From: a virus
Virus record (IMG/VR): IMGVR_UViG_3300019758_000001
Coordinates: 1 to 64,000 of that record
DNA length: 64,000 bases
Direction: 5' to 3' (one strand)
Made by a program: the position numbers and the translations under genes. Below the pieces are notes generated by a model that worked only from the letters and a program-made list of their open reading frames with translations, did no database searches and was not told the origin of the DNA. Of this stretch, positions 31,685-40,300 are shown one piece after another (positions within the stretch are counted from its first letter, which is position 1; each line of letters begins with the position of its first letter).

Positions 31685-31722
31685 AGAGGTTTTTGGGAAA
31701 CACCCAAGAACCTCTTTCTTTT
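31685..31722 (+). terminator. Hairpin upstream of the scaffold-like gene
   Basis: AGAGGTT pairs with AACCTCT, with inner TTGGG / CCCAA, then CTTTTT; the next ATG is ~12 bases on. Confidence 0.75.
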
Positions 31723-31733
31723 TATATATAAAA

Positions 31734-32438
31734 ATGAGAGACAAAATCTTATTAAGACTTAAGGAGTTAAGAGGGACTGCGAATAAAGACGTGTCCGATA
31801 GAACTCTAGAAACATTCGCAACTCAATTAGAGGCGACAATTACTGAAGATGGTCAATTAGAGGCAGGGGTATTGCCATATAAAGGTATTATCGAGTCGAT
31901 TCAGGGAAATTTCAATGCATTTGCAGCAGCGAACGCAAAACCAGTTGAACCAATAGTTAAGCCAGTAGAGCCAGTTGTTAAACCAGTTGAACCAGTAGAG
32001 CCAGTGAAGAAAGAAGGATTAACACTAGAGGATTTAACCGCAGCTATCACAGCAGCACAAGCTCCATTACTACAGGAGATTAACGCTATCAAAGACGGCA
32101 ACGTGAAAGCTAAAATGATTGAGGATGCAAAATTAGCTATCTCAGAGAAATTCCAATTGGAAGAGTCTGAAATGGCAGGTTCTAATTATATTCTTGAGCA
32201 GATCTCAGACCGAGACTTCGAGAACGTAGAAGCTTTTGTAACTTCATATGAAAGTGAATACAATAAGTTAAGAGCAGCGACAGGAATGGGAACTGTAATG
32301 CCAAAAGATAATAAGGTTCTAAATCCAGACGAGCCAGTTAAAGATTCTTGGGCAGAAAAGAAGAAAGCCGAAATTAAAGCTGCAGAAGATAGAAAGCAAG
32401 AAGCTCATGATAGAATTCATGGCGATAAAACAATTTAA
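31734..32438 (+). CDS. Capsid scaffold-like protein
   Basis: A 234-aa, highly charged, helical protein just before the capsid genes. A Pro-Val-Glu-Pro linker (several PVEPxVKPVEP repeats, residues ~70-95) separates the N-terminal helices from the C-terminal ones. The tail is Lys/Glu-rich (KKKAEIKAAEDRKQEAHDR), as in scaffold C-termini that bind capsid. No protease motif is seen. The scaffold call rests on composition and position. Confidence 0.6.
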   Translation: MRDKILLRLKELRGTANKDVSDRTLETFATQLEATITEDGQLEAGVLPYKGIIESIQGNFNAFAAANAKPVEPIVKPVEPVVKPVEPVEPVKKEGLTLEDLTAAITAAQAPLLQEINAIKDGNVKAKMIEDAKLAISEKFQLEESEMAGSNYILEQISDRDFENVEAFVTSYESEYNKLRAATGMGTVMPKDNKVLNPDEPVKDSWAEKKKAEIKAAEDRKQEAHDRIHGDKTI

Positions 32439-32448
32439 TAAGCAATAA

Positions 32449-33090
32449 ATGAGAACATTTAATAGCAATAGATCTTACAGCGAATCAGTTGGTGGATCAA
32501 TGAAGATTTACACAAAAGAAGTGTATCCTCTTCAGGGTGGTTTTCAAGTTGACGCAGCAGACTTACCTTTAGTGGGTAATGTGTTACCAGCAGGAACGCC
32601 AATCAAGTGTGATGATACGGACAATAAAAAAGCTACGGTGCATTACGCATTTCAAGTTTTAGAAGATGTAGATGCAACTCACATTAAAGTTAAAAAGTAT
32701 GGTGAGAATGTTTTAGCTAAAGTAGGTATGTTTTTGATGAAAGCTCCCGCAACAGCTACAACTACTGGTCAAGGATATGAAATTACTGGTATTGATTCAT
32801 CTGACGCAGAATTTGACATTTTAACAATGTCTGGCGATCTAGGTGAAGCTGCTAGCGATACTTTAGTTGAATGTGTAGCTGAGGCTGCTGATACTACGAT
32901 TAAAGTTCTCCCTAATGCTCTTTCTGTAGCTGACGTTTATGTTGATGCAATGGCATTCGATTTTGGTATTTCAGGCGCATTTATGTCACATGGTGAGGTT
33001 TACCAGCGTAGAATTTCTCCAATCGCTCCAGCAATCAAAACATATTTGAGAGAGAATGAAGTTTATTTCCGTTTCTCTAACTCTAAATAA
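32449..33090 (+). CDS. Capsid decoration or minor head protein
   Basis: A 213-aa beta-rich protein between scaffold and major capsid genes, rich in Ala, Thr and Asp. It has an N-terminal stretch common to head proteins of phages of this phylum (YPLQGGFQVDAADLPLVGNV). It is likely a head decoration protein. Confidence 0.55.
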   Translation: MRTFNSNRSYSESVGGSMKIYTKEVYPLQGGFQVDAADLPLVGNVLPAGTPIKCDDTDNKKATVHYAFQVLEDVDATHIKVKKYGENVLAKVGMFLMKAPATATTTGQGYEITGIDSSDAEFDILTMSGDLGEAASDTLVECVAEAADTTIKVLPNALSVADVYVDAMAFDFGISGAFMSHGEVYQRRISPIAPAIKTYLRENEVYFRFSNSK

Positions 33091-33100
33091 GATATAAGAT

Positions 33101-34189
33101 ATGACAGTAAGAAATAAAACACAATATAATGTATCTAAGATCTTAGACGAGGGTACATTCCAAACCATTTCCGAAGTAGCTCACATGAGATACGAAACAG
33201 GAATTTGGAGAGAATATGCAGATTTAGATAGAGTACAGCGTTCAAGAAGTTGGAACTCAATCGTAAAAGAGAATAACGTAGCTGTAATGGCGACTTTACT
33301 TGACGTAAACTCAGCTAAGCCATTAACTAGCCTTGGAGGTTATTCTAAGTATGGTGGGGATATTCCTAAGATTGGTATCGCATCTAAAATTGAAGAGCAA
33401 GATATCTTGAACATTCAAGAAATGAAAGCTTTCGGTGATGATCTTTCTGAGGATGACGCAAAAGAGTTGATTTATACTCCTCTTGAGACTTTATATGAAG
33501 GTATCCATTCTAAACTTGACTTCTTTTGCTTACAAGGTGCTTCTACAGGTAATATCGTAGTTGACGTAACCAATCAGGTTAACGGTAAGTATATCGCAGT
33601 TGATCTTAATGTTCCTGCTGCAAATAAGAGAAGTGCTGGTACTGCATGGTCTGATCCTGCTGCTGAGCCAGTTCAACAATTGATCGCAGAGCAAGAGTAC
33701 GCTGAAGACACATTGGATTTGAATCTTTCTGATTTCCACTGGGAAATGTCTAAGCAAACTTACAAGACTTTCATTACTCATCCAAAAGTAATCGAATTTG
33801 CTAAGAACAGAGTACAGGCAGTGAATACTGACTATATCATGACTAAGAGTCAGATTAGAGCAGTCCTATCTGATTTCGGTTTAGCTCCTATCGTAATTGT
33901 TGATAAGAAGTGTAAGTTTGATTCTGACGGTAAGAAAGTTGAGATTCAGCCTTGGGAGAATGACAACGTGGTATTAATCACAAATACTCCTTGGTTTGAT
34001 ATGAAACGTGCTAAGTCGGCATTATCTTCTGTAGATGATCCTTCTGCAATGATTTCAGAAGTTGAAGAGGTTATCGTAGCAGCTTCTACTTGGGATGTTG
34101 AAACAATTACCAATAAGATTTCGGCTGAGGCTTGGATGTTCCCAGTGCCTAAAGACCCTAAGAAAATCTTAATTTTCGATATAGCATAA
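33101..34189 (+). CDS. Major capsid protein
   Basis: A 362-aa protein of the HK97-fold class by length, position and chain pattern. The N-terminal arm reads QYNVSKILDEGTFQTISEVA, the middle has SKIEEQDILNIQEMKAF and a long glycine/alanine-rich loop, and the end runs AWMFPVPKDPKKILIFDIA. It follows scaffold and decoration genes and precedes the connectors, and a terminator follows at once, as expected for the most abundant virion protein. Confidence 0.8.
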   Translation: MTVRNKTQYNVSKILDEGTFQTISEVAHMRYETGIWREYADLDRVQRSRSWNSIVKENNVAVMATLLDVNSAKPLTSLGGYSKYGGDIPKIGIASKIEEQDILNIQEMKAFGDDLSEDDAKELIYTPLETLYEGIHSKLDFFCLQGASTGNIVVDVTNQVNGKYIAVDLNVPAANKRSAGTAWSDPAAEPVQQLIAEQEYAEDTLDLNLSDFHWEMSKQTYKTFITHPKVIEFAKNRVQAVNTDYIMTKSQIRAVLSDFGLAPIVIVDKKCKFDSDGKKVEIQPWENDNVVLITNTPWFDMKRAKSALSSVDDPSAMISEVEEVIVAASTWDVETITNKISAEAWMFPVPKDPKKILIFDIA

Positions 34190-34196
34190 TTATAAT

Positions 34197-34225
34197 GGGG
34201 AGTTAAACATCTCCCCTCATTTTCC
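34197..34225 (+). terminator. Terminator after the major capsid gene
   Basis: GGGGAG pairs with CTCCCC around TTAAACAT, then TCATTTTCC; the next ATG is 8-10 bases downstream. Confidence 0.7.
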
Positions 34226-34229
34226 TTAT

Positions 34230-34568
34230 ATGACACCACAAGAATATTTATCTGGTTTATTTGACTATACATTTACAGCCGCCAATTACGCTTCTGTCTT
34301 TAAGAAGAGGGGTGTTGAGGATCTGGTAGATGTAGATAATAACACAGAAAAGAGTCTGGAATTATCTCAAGCTGACCTATACATGATATTATATACTGCA
34401 CTCTCAAAGGGTTCATCTTCCAAGAGTAAAGGCGATTGGAGTAAATCAGATGGTGGTGCTATGATTGGTGTGACCGACAGAAAGTCTTGGTTCAAGGAAG
34501 CTAACCGAATCTATAGAAAATACGGTGAAGGCACTTACTCTTTAACAGACGCTACAAACAGATGGTAG
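34230..34568 (+). CDS. Head-tail connector, adaptor-like
   Basis: A 112-aa protein directly after the capsid gene. Helical N-terminus (MTPQEYLSGLFDYTFTAANY), a Ser/Lys/Gly loop and a short C-terminal helix, the size and place of a gp6/gp15-type adaptor. The next gene overlaps it by seven bases. Confidence 0.55.
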   Translation: MTPQEYLSGLFDYTFTAANYASVFKKRGVEDLVDVDNNTEKSLELSQADLYMILYTALSKGSSSKSKGDWSKSDGGAMIGVTDRKSWFKEANRIYRKYGEGTYSLTDATNRW

Positions 34569-34879
34569 AATTTGAATATCCTCACAACGTTATAATCACT
34601 AGGGAAACCAACACTGGCTTTCCAGAAGACTCAGGTGTTCCGATAGATGTTTATATTGGAGAATGTGATGCTCAAGTTGGGGCCAGTGGAGAAACTTCAC
34701 TGGTAGTAGATTGTGATTACACTGTCTTTATAAGCTCCACTTCGGTTGAGATTAAAAGAAGCGACAAAGTGGCGATTACATTCAATCCAACGTGGAATGC
34801 TGTTGAGGGTACTGTAAAGCAGAAGGAATCAGTGATCGGATTTGGAACGACAATTTGGGTAACAGAATATGGCAACTGA
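34562..34879 (+). CDS. Head closure-like protein
   Basis: A 105-aa beta-rich protein (repeating hydrophobic strands, VVDCDYTVFISSTSVEIKRS), as expected for a stopper or head-closure protein. The assignment is by size and order. Confidence 0.55.
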   Translation: MVEFEYPHNVIITRETNTGFPEDSGVPIDVYIGECDAQVGASGETSLVVDCDYTVFISSTSVEIKRSDKVAITFNPTWNAVEGTVKQKESVIGFGTTIWVTEYGN

Positions 34880-35315
34880 TAACAACAAGTTAATATCTCA
34901 GGGGCTGGCTAGAGCGAAGCAAATAATGGATGCTCGAATATTAATCACGCTCAGAGAAACAGCTTTTGATCTAAAGAATGCTACCGAAGTCCCAGTTTGG
35001 ACACACAATTTGTGGGATTCAATAGGATGTGGTATATTTAAGGATGGTGTTTTGATGGAGGTTGCATTTCCTTCTAAAGAAGCAGAAGAGCCAAGAACGG
35101 ACATATACGGCATAAGTGTACCAAAAAAGGATTACTGGGGTTATGATGAGTTAGAAGATATGGTTATGTCATATACTCCTGCTGCTAAAGGTTGGGTTTT
35201 ATATTATGTCGCAGCAATGCCATACTCAGAATTAGTAGATAACCGAAATGACGTTGATGTCCTGAAGGAAGAATTAGTAAAACCGACTTTTTTAAGTCAC
35301 GTAAGACGAATATGA
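34869..35315 (+). CDS. Neck or tail-completion protein, HK97 gp10-like
   Basis: A 148-aa protein. An N-terminal helix is followed by a beta part with VPVWTHNLWDSIGCGIF, typical in outline of HK97 gp10-family proteins ('..TGnLr.Si'). It overlaps both neighbours. Confidence 0.55.
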   Translation: MATDNNKLISQGLARAKQIMDARILITLRETAFDLKNATEVPVWTHNLWDSIGCGIFKDGVLMEVAFPSKEAEEPRTDIYGISVPKKDYWGYDELEDMVMSYTPAAKGWVLYYVAAMPYSELVDNRNDVDVLKEELVKPTFLSHVRRI

Positions 35316-35716
35316 TAGAATCTAAATTATCCATAAGTCGAATAGAGAAAGTTCTCAGGACAGTGATTAAAACCGCATATACTGGGTATGTGTCTTTTTC
35401 GAGCAGACCTCCAGATGTTGATGGTGGACTCGAAGATTTTATGGTAGTACAAGTGAACGGATCTGTCAATGGAATTATAGCGACAGATGAAGTTGTATCT
35501 GGGAATGCAGTTGTCATGTTTGAATTATGGGCAAAAGATAAGGGAACATGTAAAGTAAAAAATGTTGATCGCTTGATTGGAATGAGAGATTTACTAATGA
35601 GTATTATTCCTTATAATGATGGCGATTACAAAATAACATACAAGAACGAAGTGGGCGGCAGAGATAGACTCGGCTTTCACGGGGAATTCATTAATTTTAA
35701 TTTAACAATAATATAA
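35312..35716 (+). CDS. Tail terminator-like protein
   Basis: A 134-aa alpha/beta protein. N-terminal helix, then strands ending GFHGEFINFNLTII. Size and position before the tube protein fit a tail terminator. Confidence 0.55.
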   Translation: MIESKLSISRIEKVLRTVIKTAYTGYVSFSSRPPDVDGGLEDFMVVQVNGSVNGIIATDEVVSGNAVVMFELWAKDKGTCKVKNVDRLIGMRDLLMSIIPYNDGDYKITYKNEVGGRDRLGFHGEFINFNLTII

Positions 35717-35720
35717 TATT

Positions 35721-36251
35721 ATGGCAGATACAGCAATGAGTCACACTATGGTTGTGAATAAAGGTACTGGAACGGTTTATTTAGCAGATCCAGAAACAAT
35801 TGATGTGGACACAGCGTGGGTTGAGGTCTTTAGAACCCTAAAGGACTCATTATCGATTACTCAGACTGCGCCCGACAAGACAGATATTTTCGTAGATCAG
35901 GTTTCCAACCCGATTGCTTCTACTCTTGGAACAGGTGCTTTTGATATTGCATTTACAATTCCTGACTGTGCAGAAGAGGTATTGGCATACATGTTTGATA
36001 CATCAACAGCAACATACGCTCCTGCAGGTAAAACTGGATTGAACGTATCAACTGCACTTAAAGTAGTTAATAAGATGTTTAGAGTTGACTTCGATAACGA
36101 ATCTTCTTTCATCGCAACAAACGTTGACCTTAATGGTGTTTTTGAAAAGACCGCAGATGGAACTTTCAATATTAACGTAACAGGTACAGTATTGGCTGCA
36201 AAAGGTGGAGCTTACGAGAACTCAGAATTAATCTTCTACAAGAAGTCATAA
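35721..36251 (+). CDS. Major tail tube protein
   Basis: A 176-aa beta-rich protein just after the tail terminator-like gene and just before the chaperone genes and tape measure. It starts ADTAMSHTMVVNKGTGTVYL and has the Thr/Ala/Val/Asp composition of tube proteins. A strong terminator follows, as for other abundant virion proteins. Confidence 0.7.
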   Translation: MADTAMSHTMVVNKGTGTVYLADPETIDVDTAWVEVFRTLKDSLSITQTAPDKTDIFVDQVSNPIASTLGTGAFDIAFTIPDCAEEVLAYMFDTSTATYAPAGKTGLNVSTALKVVNKMFRVDFDNESSFIATNVDLNGVFEKTADGTFNINVTGTVLAAKGGAYENSELIFYKKS

Positions 36252-36273
36252 TTCTTAAAGTAAATATAGATTT

Positions 36274-36308
36274 AATCCCCATAACGAAAGTTGTGGGGAT
36301 TTTCTTTT
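36274..36308 (+). terminator. Rho-independent terminator after the tube gene
   Basis: AATCCCCA(T)AAC pairs with GTTGTGGGGATT, then TTCTTTTG. Confidence 0.8.
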
Positions 36309-36332
36309 GTCCCTATAATTCACTATATTACA
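36308..36332 (+). promoter_or_regulatory. Candidate late promoter before the chaperone genes
   Basis: TTTGTC and, ~14 bases later, TATATTACAT. Spacing is shorter than in the early promoters; the box matches the TATMTTRC set. Confidence 0.3.
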
Positions 36333-36356
36333 TTCTAAACCAAAATCAGAAAAGAA

Positions 36357-36572
36357 ATGAAATTAATCAATCTATTATTTGGAATGTCAGATGTTATTAA
36401 GCTGGCTAGGGATTACGAGAAGGTATTAAGTGAACTTGCGCAATTAAAATTATACGTAATATTAAGAAGTCAAGGTGAAGATCATAAAACACTATACTCG
36501 GACACTGAAGATATTCATGTTGTAATAAACCAGTTAGAGCAGTATGATTTTGTAAAAAAGGAGGAAGAATAG
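36357..36572 (+). CDS. Hypothetical 71-aa helical protein
   Basis: Not recognised. Helical, acidic tail (KKEEE). The next gene starts directly after its stop. It lies between tube and tape measure genes, so tail assembly is likely. Confidence 0.6.
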   Translation: MKLINLLFGMSDVIKLARDYEKVLSELAQLKLYVILRSQGEDHKTLYSDTEDIHVVINQLEQYDFVKKEEE

Positions 36573-37034
36573 ATGAAACAACCAAATGCAGAAATGCAAG
36601 CCTTATTGCACGAACTTAAGGAGGATAAGCCTTACGAGATTGAATTAGGCGGTAAAAAATACAAGGTGAAGTACCTTAAAGACAAACCAGCAGAGTTAGC
36701 GTCATACCAGTCTTTGAAATTAAGCGATTCGGCTCCAGAGTCAATTGAAGAGGCGATCAAGATGGCTGAGAAAGAAAGTGGCATTATGGCTAAATGTGTC
36801 TCATATCTCCTGCTTAATTCATACTGGAAGATTAAGTTATTCCATTGGATTCATTGGAGGTACTTAACATGGACTATGAGTAGACGAGCTTTAGCTTCTG
36901 GAGTTATTCACACTCAAATAGCAATCGATACAGAGTCTTTTACAATAGCTTCCTCATTTCTACGGGCAATGAACAATCTGAAAATGAGGGTGATGAAGGA
37001 GGAAGCAGAGCAATCGCAAGTAGAACCTGCGTAG
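36573..37034 (+). CDS. Tail-assembly chaperone, G-like
   Basis: A 153-aa protein in the invariant place before the tape measure. N-terminal beta part (KPYEIELGGKKYKVKYLKDK), then helices. It would coat the tape measure during tail assembly. The -1 frame is open across its end and continues into a second domain (36884-37297), the usual G/GT arrangement. Confidence 0.65.
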   Translation: MKQPNAEMQALLHELKEDKPYEIELGGKKYKVKYLKDKPAELASYQSLKLSDSAPESIEEAIKMAEKESGIMAKCVSYLLLNSYWKIKLFHWIHWRYLTWTMSRRALASGVIHTQIAIDTESFTIASSFLRAMNNLKMRVMKEEAEQSQVEPA

Positions 37035-37297
37035 GTGAGAAAAGCTCATTTCTAAAACAATTTCCTTGGGTGTCATCTTTTGAGTATGACTGGAAGATTT
37101 CAATACACCTAAGGAGACTTATGTTTGCTGACGATGCAAGGATAGAATACGGCAAAAAGAAAACTCATATATCAGAAGATGAACGTGCAGAATTAAAAGC
37201 TGTAAATGATGAGATAGCAGCTAACTTGGCAGGCAATATCGCAAAAGCTAAAGAAAAGCGAGCGAGAAGAAAAGCTAAGGAAGATAACTCATTGTAG
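36884..37297 (+). CDS. T-domain of the GT chaperone, reached by -1 frameshift
   Basis: The -1 frame relative to the G gene is open from 36884, overlaps G until 37034, and continues to 37297. The part after the G stop reads as a proper protein (EKSSFLKQFPWVSSFEYDW, then Lys-rich helices), but its only nearby start would be GTG 37070. I infer a programmed -1 frameshift producing a G-T fusion. No canonical slippery heptamer is visible; the run GAAAATG at 36980 is the best candidate. Confidence 0.5.
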   Translation, partial: TSFSFWSYSHSNSNRYRVFYNSFLISTGNEQSENEGDEGGSRAIASRTCVGEKSSFLKQFPWVSSFEYDWKISIHLRRLMFADDARIEYGKKKTHISEDERAELKAVNDEIAANLAGNIAKAKEKRARRKAKEDNSL

Positions 37298-37347
37298 AAT
37301 TGGAGGTTTTTTCGTATATTACTTAAATATATGAACCAAAACCTAAT

Positions 37348-37379
37348 GAGAGGTGTCTGTAACGGATACCTCTCTTTTT
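37348..37379 (+). terminator. Terminator hairpin just before the tape measure gene
   Basis: GAGAGGTGTC pairs with GATACCTCTC around TGTAACG, then TTTTTATT; the ATG is 13 bases later. A TATATTAC box lies ~30 bases upstream of the hairpin. Confidence 0.8.
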
Positions 37380-37391
37380 ATTATACAACAT

Positions 37392-40300
37392 ATGAGTGAT
37401 AAGTTAGGAAGTCTTAGTTATGATTTAACTATAAATGAGCAGAAGCTAAATAAGGAGATTGAATCTATTGATGCTAAGTTAAAGTCAGCAAGTACTAGAT
37501 GGGAGAAGCAATTATCCTTAAGCACTAAAAGCACTGCTGCATCTGCTAATAAGATATCTAGCGATCTACAGAAGCAATTTCAAGGTCAATTCACGGAGAG
37601 TATAAAATCCTTAACTACAAAGAATGATCAGCTTAAGATAATGGCTGACCAATATGGTAGGTTAGAGAAGGAGTCTCAAAAGGCATCTTTAGCTGAACAA
37701 AAAAGGATACAAAGAGATATATCTGCTAACGAGAAACTAGCTAAATCTCAAGCTAAAAGAGTAAGTAAGAGTTTTCAAGGTCAGTTTACCGAGAGTATAA
37801 GATCCCTAACTACGCAAAGCGATGAGCTTAAGAAGATGTCTAATTACTACAAGCAGTTAGAAAAGGACACTAATGCTTATTATAATAATTTAAGTAAAGA
37901 GACTAAAGAGGCTGCTAACGCCGAGAAGAAACATGCTCAGGCTTTAGAAAGGGCTGCGATTAAAGCTGAAAAGTTAGCTGAAAAGAAGCATAAAGAAACC
38001 TTGGCTCATAGAAAAAACGAAAGAGTATTAAAAACAAGCAATACGGAGTATAAAAAACAAGGTCTTTATCTTCAAAACCTAAGAACTCTCGCAGCTTCTT
38101 ATGCTTCTATTTTCGCAGTGGCTAGAATTGCAGATAAGATTCGAGAAGTCACGGGTGAGTTTGAGTTACAAAACAAGGCGCTAGCTGCAATCTTACAGAA
38201 TAAAGAGAAAGCAGATCAACTTTTCGGGCAAGTGACTGATTTAGCCTTAAAATCACCATTTGCGATCAAGGAATTACTCACCTACACAAAGCAATTAGCA
38301 GCATATAGAATTGAGACTGAGAGCTTGATTCCGACATTGACTCAATTAGCGGATGTGAGTGCGGGTCTTGGTGTAGATATGTCGCGTTTGATTTTGGCTT
38401 ATGGTCAAGTTAAGGCAGCTTCTGTTTTACGTGGGACTGAATTACGTCAGTTCACAGAAGCAGGAATACCTCTAGTTCAGTTACTTGCGGATAAATTCTC
38501 TATATTAGAAGGTCGTGTCGTGTCAACGAATGAGGTGTTCGATAAGATATCTAATCGTATGGTATCATTTGCTATGGTGTCTGAGGTTTTTGAAGATATG
38601 ACATCAGAAGGTGGTACGTTCTTCGAGGCTCAAGCTGTACAAGCCAAAACACTTGCGGGTATGTGGAATATCCTTGGAGATGCTATTGATAAAGCGATGT
38701 TCGCTATCGGTACTGAGAATATGGATGTTCTTAAGGGCGCTGTTCAGGGAGCTACAGATTTAACTAGAAGTTGGGAAGGTATTGCTAGAGCACTAGGTAT
38801 TGCAGTTAAATCATTCGGAGTTGGGGTTGTAGCTCAGAGGTTGTTTCTCGGAGCAACAGGCAAGACTATAGTTTCGTTATACAGACAATCTATTGCGTTT
38901 GAAAAATCCACATTTGCACAAAAGAGGGCGACCGCTGAGATGTTAAGGGGGAATATCGCTGCAAATAAGACAATAAAGGGATTAAAGGCATTGAAAGGGG
39001 CATTGGGCGGTATAGCGTTTGGAGCTGTGGCTGGGCTAGGGTTTGCGCTGTACGATACCTATGTAGAGGCTGGCAGACTTAATAAGGAGTTAAATGAGCT
39101 GTCAAGTAGTGAGTTAGTGAGAGGTAAGAAGCTTGCTGACGGGTTTAAAGACATGGCAAGGGCTGTAACAGAAGCTGCTGACGGGTCTAAAGATCAGAGG
39201 GATGCGCTAGTGGATTTAAATAGAGTATATAAAGATTATATTCCCAATCAGTCATTAACCATAGACAATCTGAAGGTTATGGGTGATAATTATGATTCGG
39301 TAACAGAGGCTATAGACAGGAAAATTGAAGCTCAAGCTAGAGAGAAGGCGGCTGATGTTATAAATAAGGAGTTCACTGAAAAATCAGAGAAGGCTTCTGG
39401 TAAATTTATAGATGCTTTAATTAATACAGGTAAGTTGACTAAAGAGCAAGCTGTGATATTTGCTGGCAACTTCGGGGATTCGTTTAAAAAAGCACTAGAG
39501 TCTGGCGATGAGTTTGAGTTTGGTAAGGAATTGCGCGATAATTTATCATCATTCCTAGAAACAGACTTGGTTGATGAATGGGGTACTAGTGTATTAAGAA
39601 ACTACACTGACGTAACAGAGTCGGCTAGGGAATTCTTGATTGCATTCAGAGATCATAATGCAGAGCTAGAAAAGTCTAAAGATTCTTACGATGCTTTATT
39701 CCCTAAAAACAAAGGTAGATATACGTCAGAGATAAATAATCTTAAAGAACTTAGTTCGGCTTACGAAAACACAATCAAAAAGATAGATGCTACTGGTGAT
39801 TTAACCAACGAGGAAGCTGAGACTAAAAAACTTGAAGCTCAAAAAAACAGAATATTAGCAACTATAAAATTATATGAAGATTTAGCCAAAGAGAAAGCTG
39901 AGTCAGAAGATGACAATTACTCCTTACTGAAAATACAGGCAGCTAAAAATGAATTAAAAGGCCTAGTTAAAGAGCAGGATAATTATGTAGAATCGGTAAG
40001 GAGAGCAATTAAAGAAGCTGGTGTTGGCGGTGCTTTTATAGTTACGGAGCAGGAGGCTGATGACACCTCTAAGCATCAAGCTAGGATTGCTAAAGCATAT
40101 GAAGAATCGGCTAACGAAATAGCAATAGCTAAAGAGAAGGTGAAAAGACTAAAAAGTATTGGTGTTGTTTTAGATGAAGATTCTAGTGAGGTTAAGGATT
40201 TGCAGAGGCGAATCAAAGAGAGAGAATTGCTAAATAAACTACTTTTTGACTCGTTGAGAATTGAAGATAAGGATGGAATTTCTGATGCGGAAAAAGCTAG

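Noticed and set aside
31734-32438. Capsid maturation protease in the scaffold gene.
   Set aside because: No Ser-His or Clp-like motif is visible; the protein is helical and charged throughout.
37353-37391. Earlier start of the tape measure at 37353.
   Set aside because: It lies inside the terminator hairpin and T-run; ATG 37392 follows directly.
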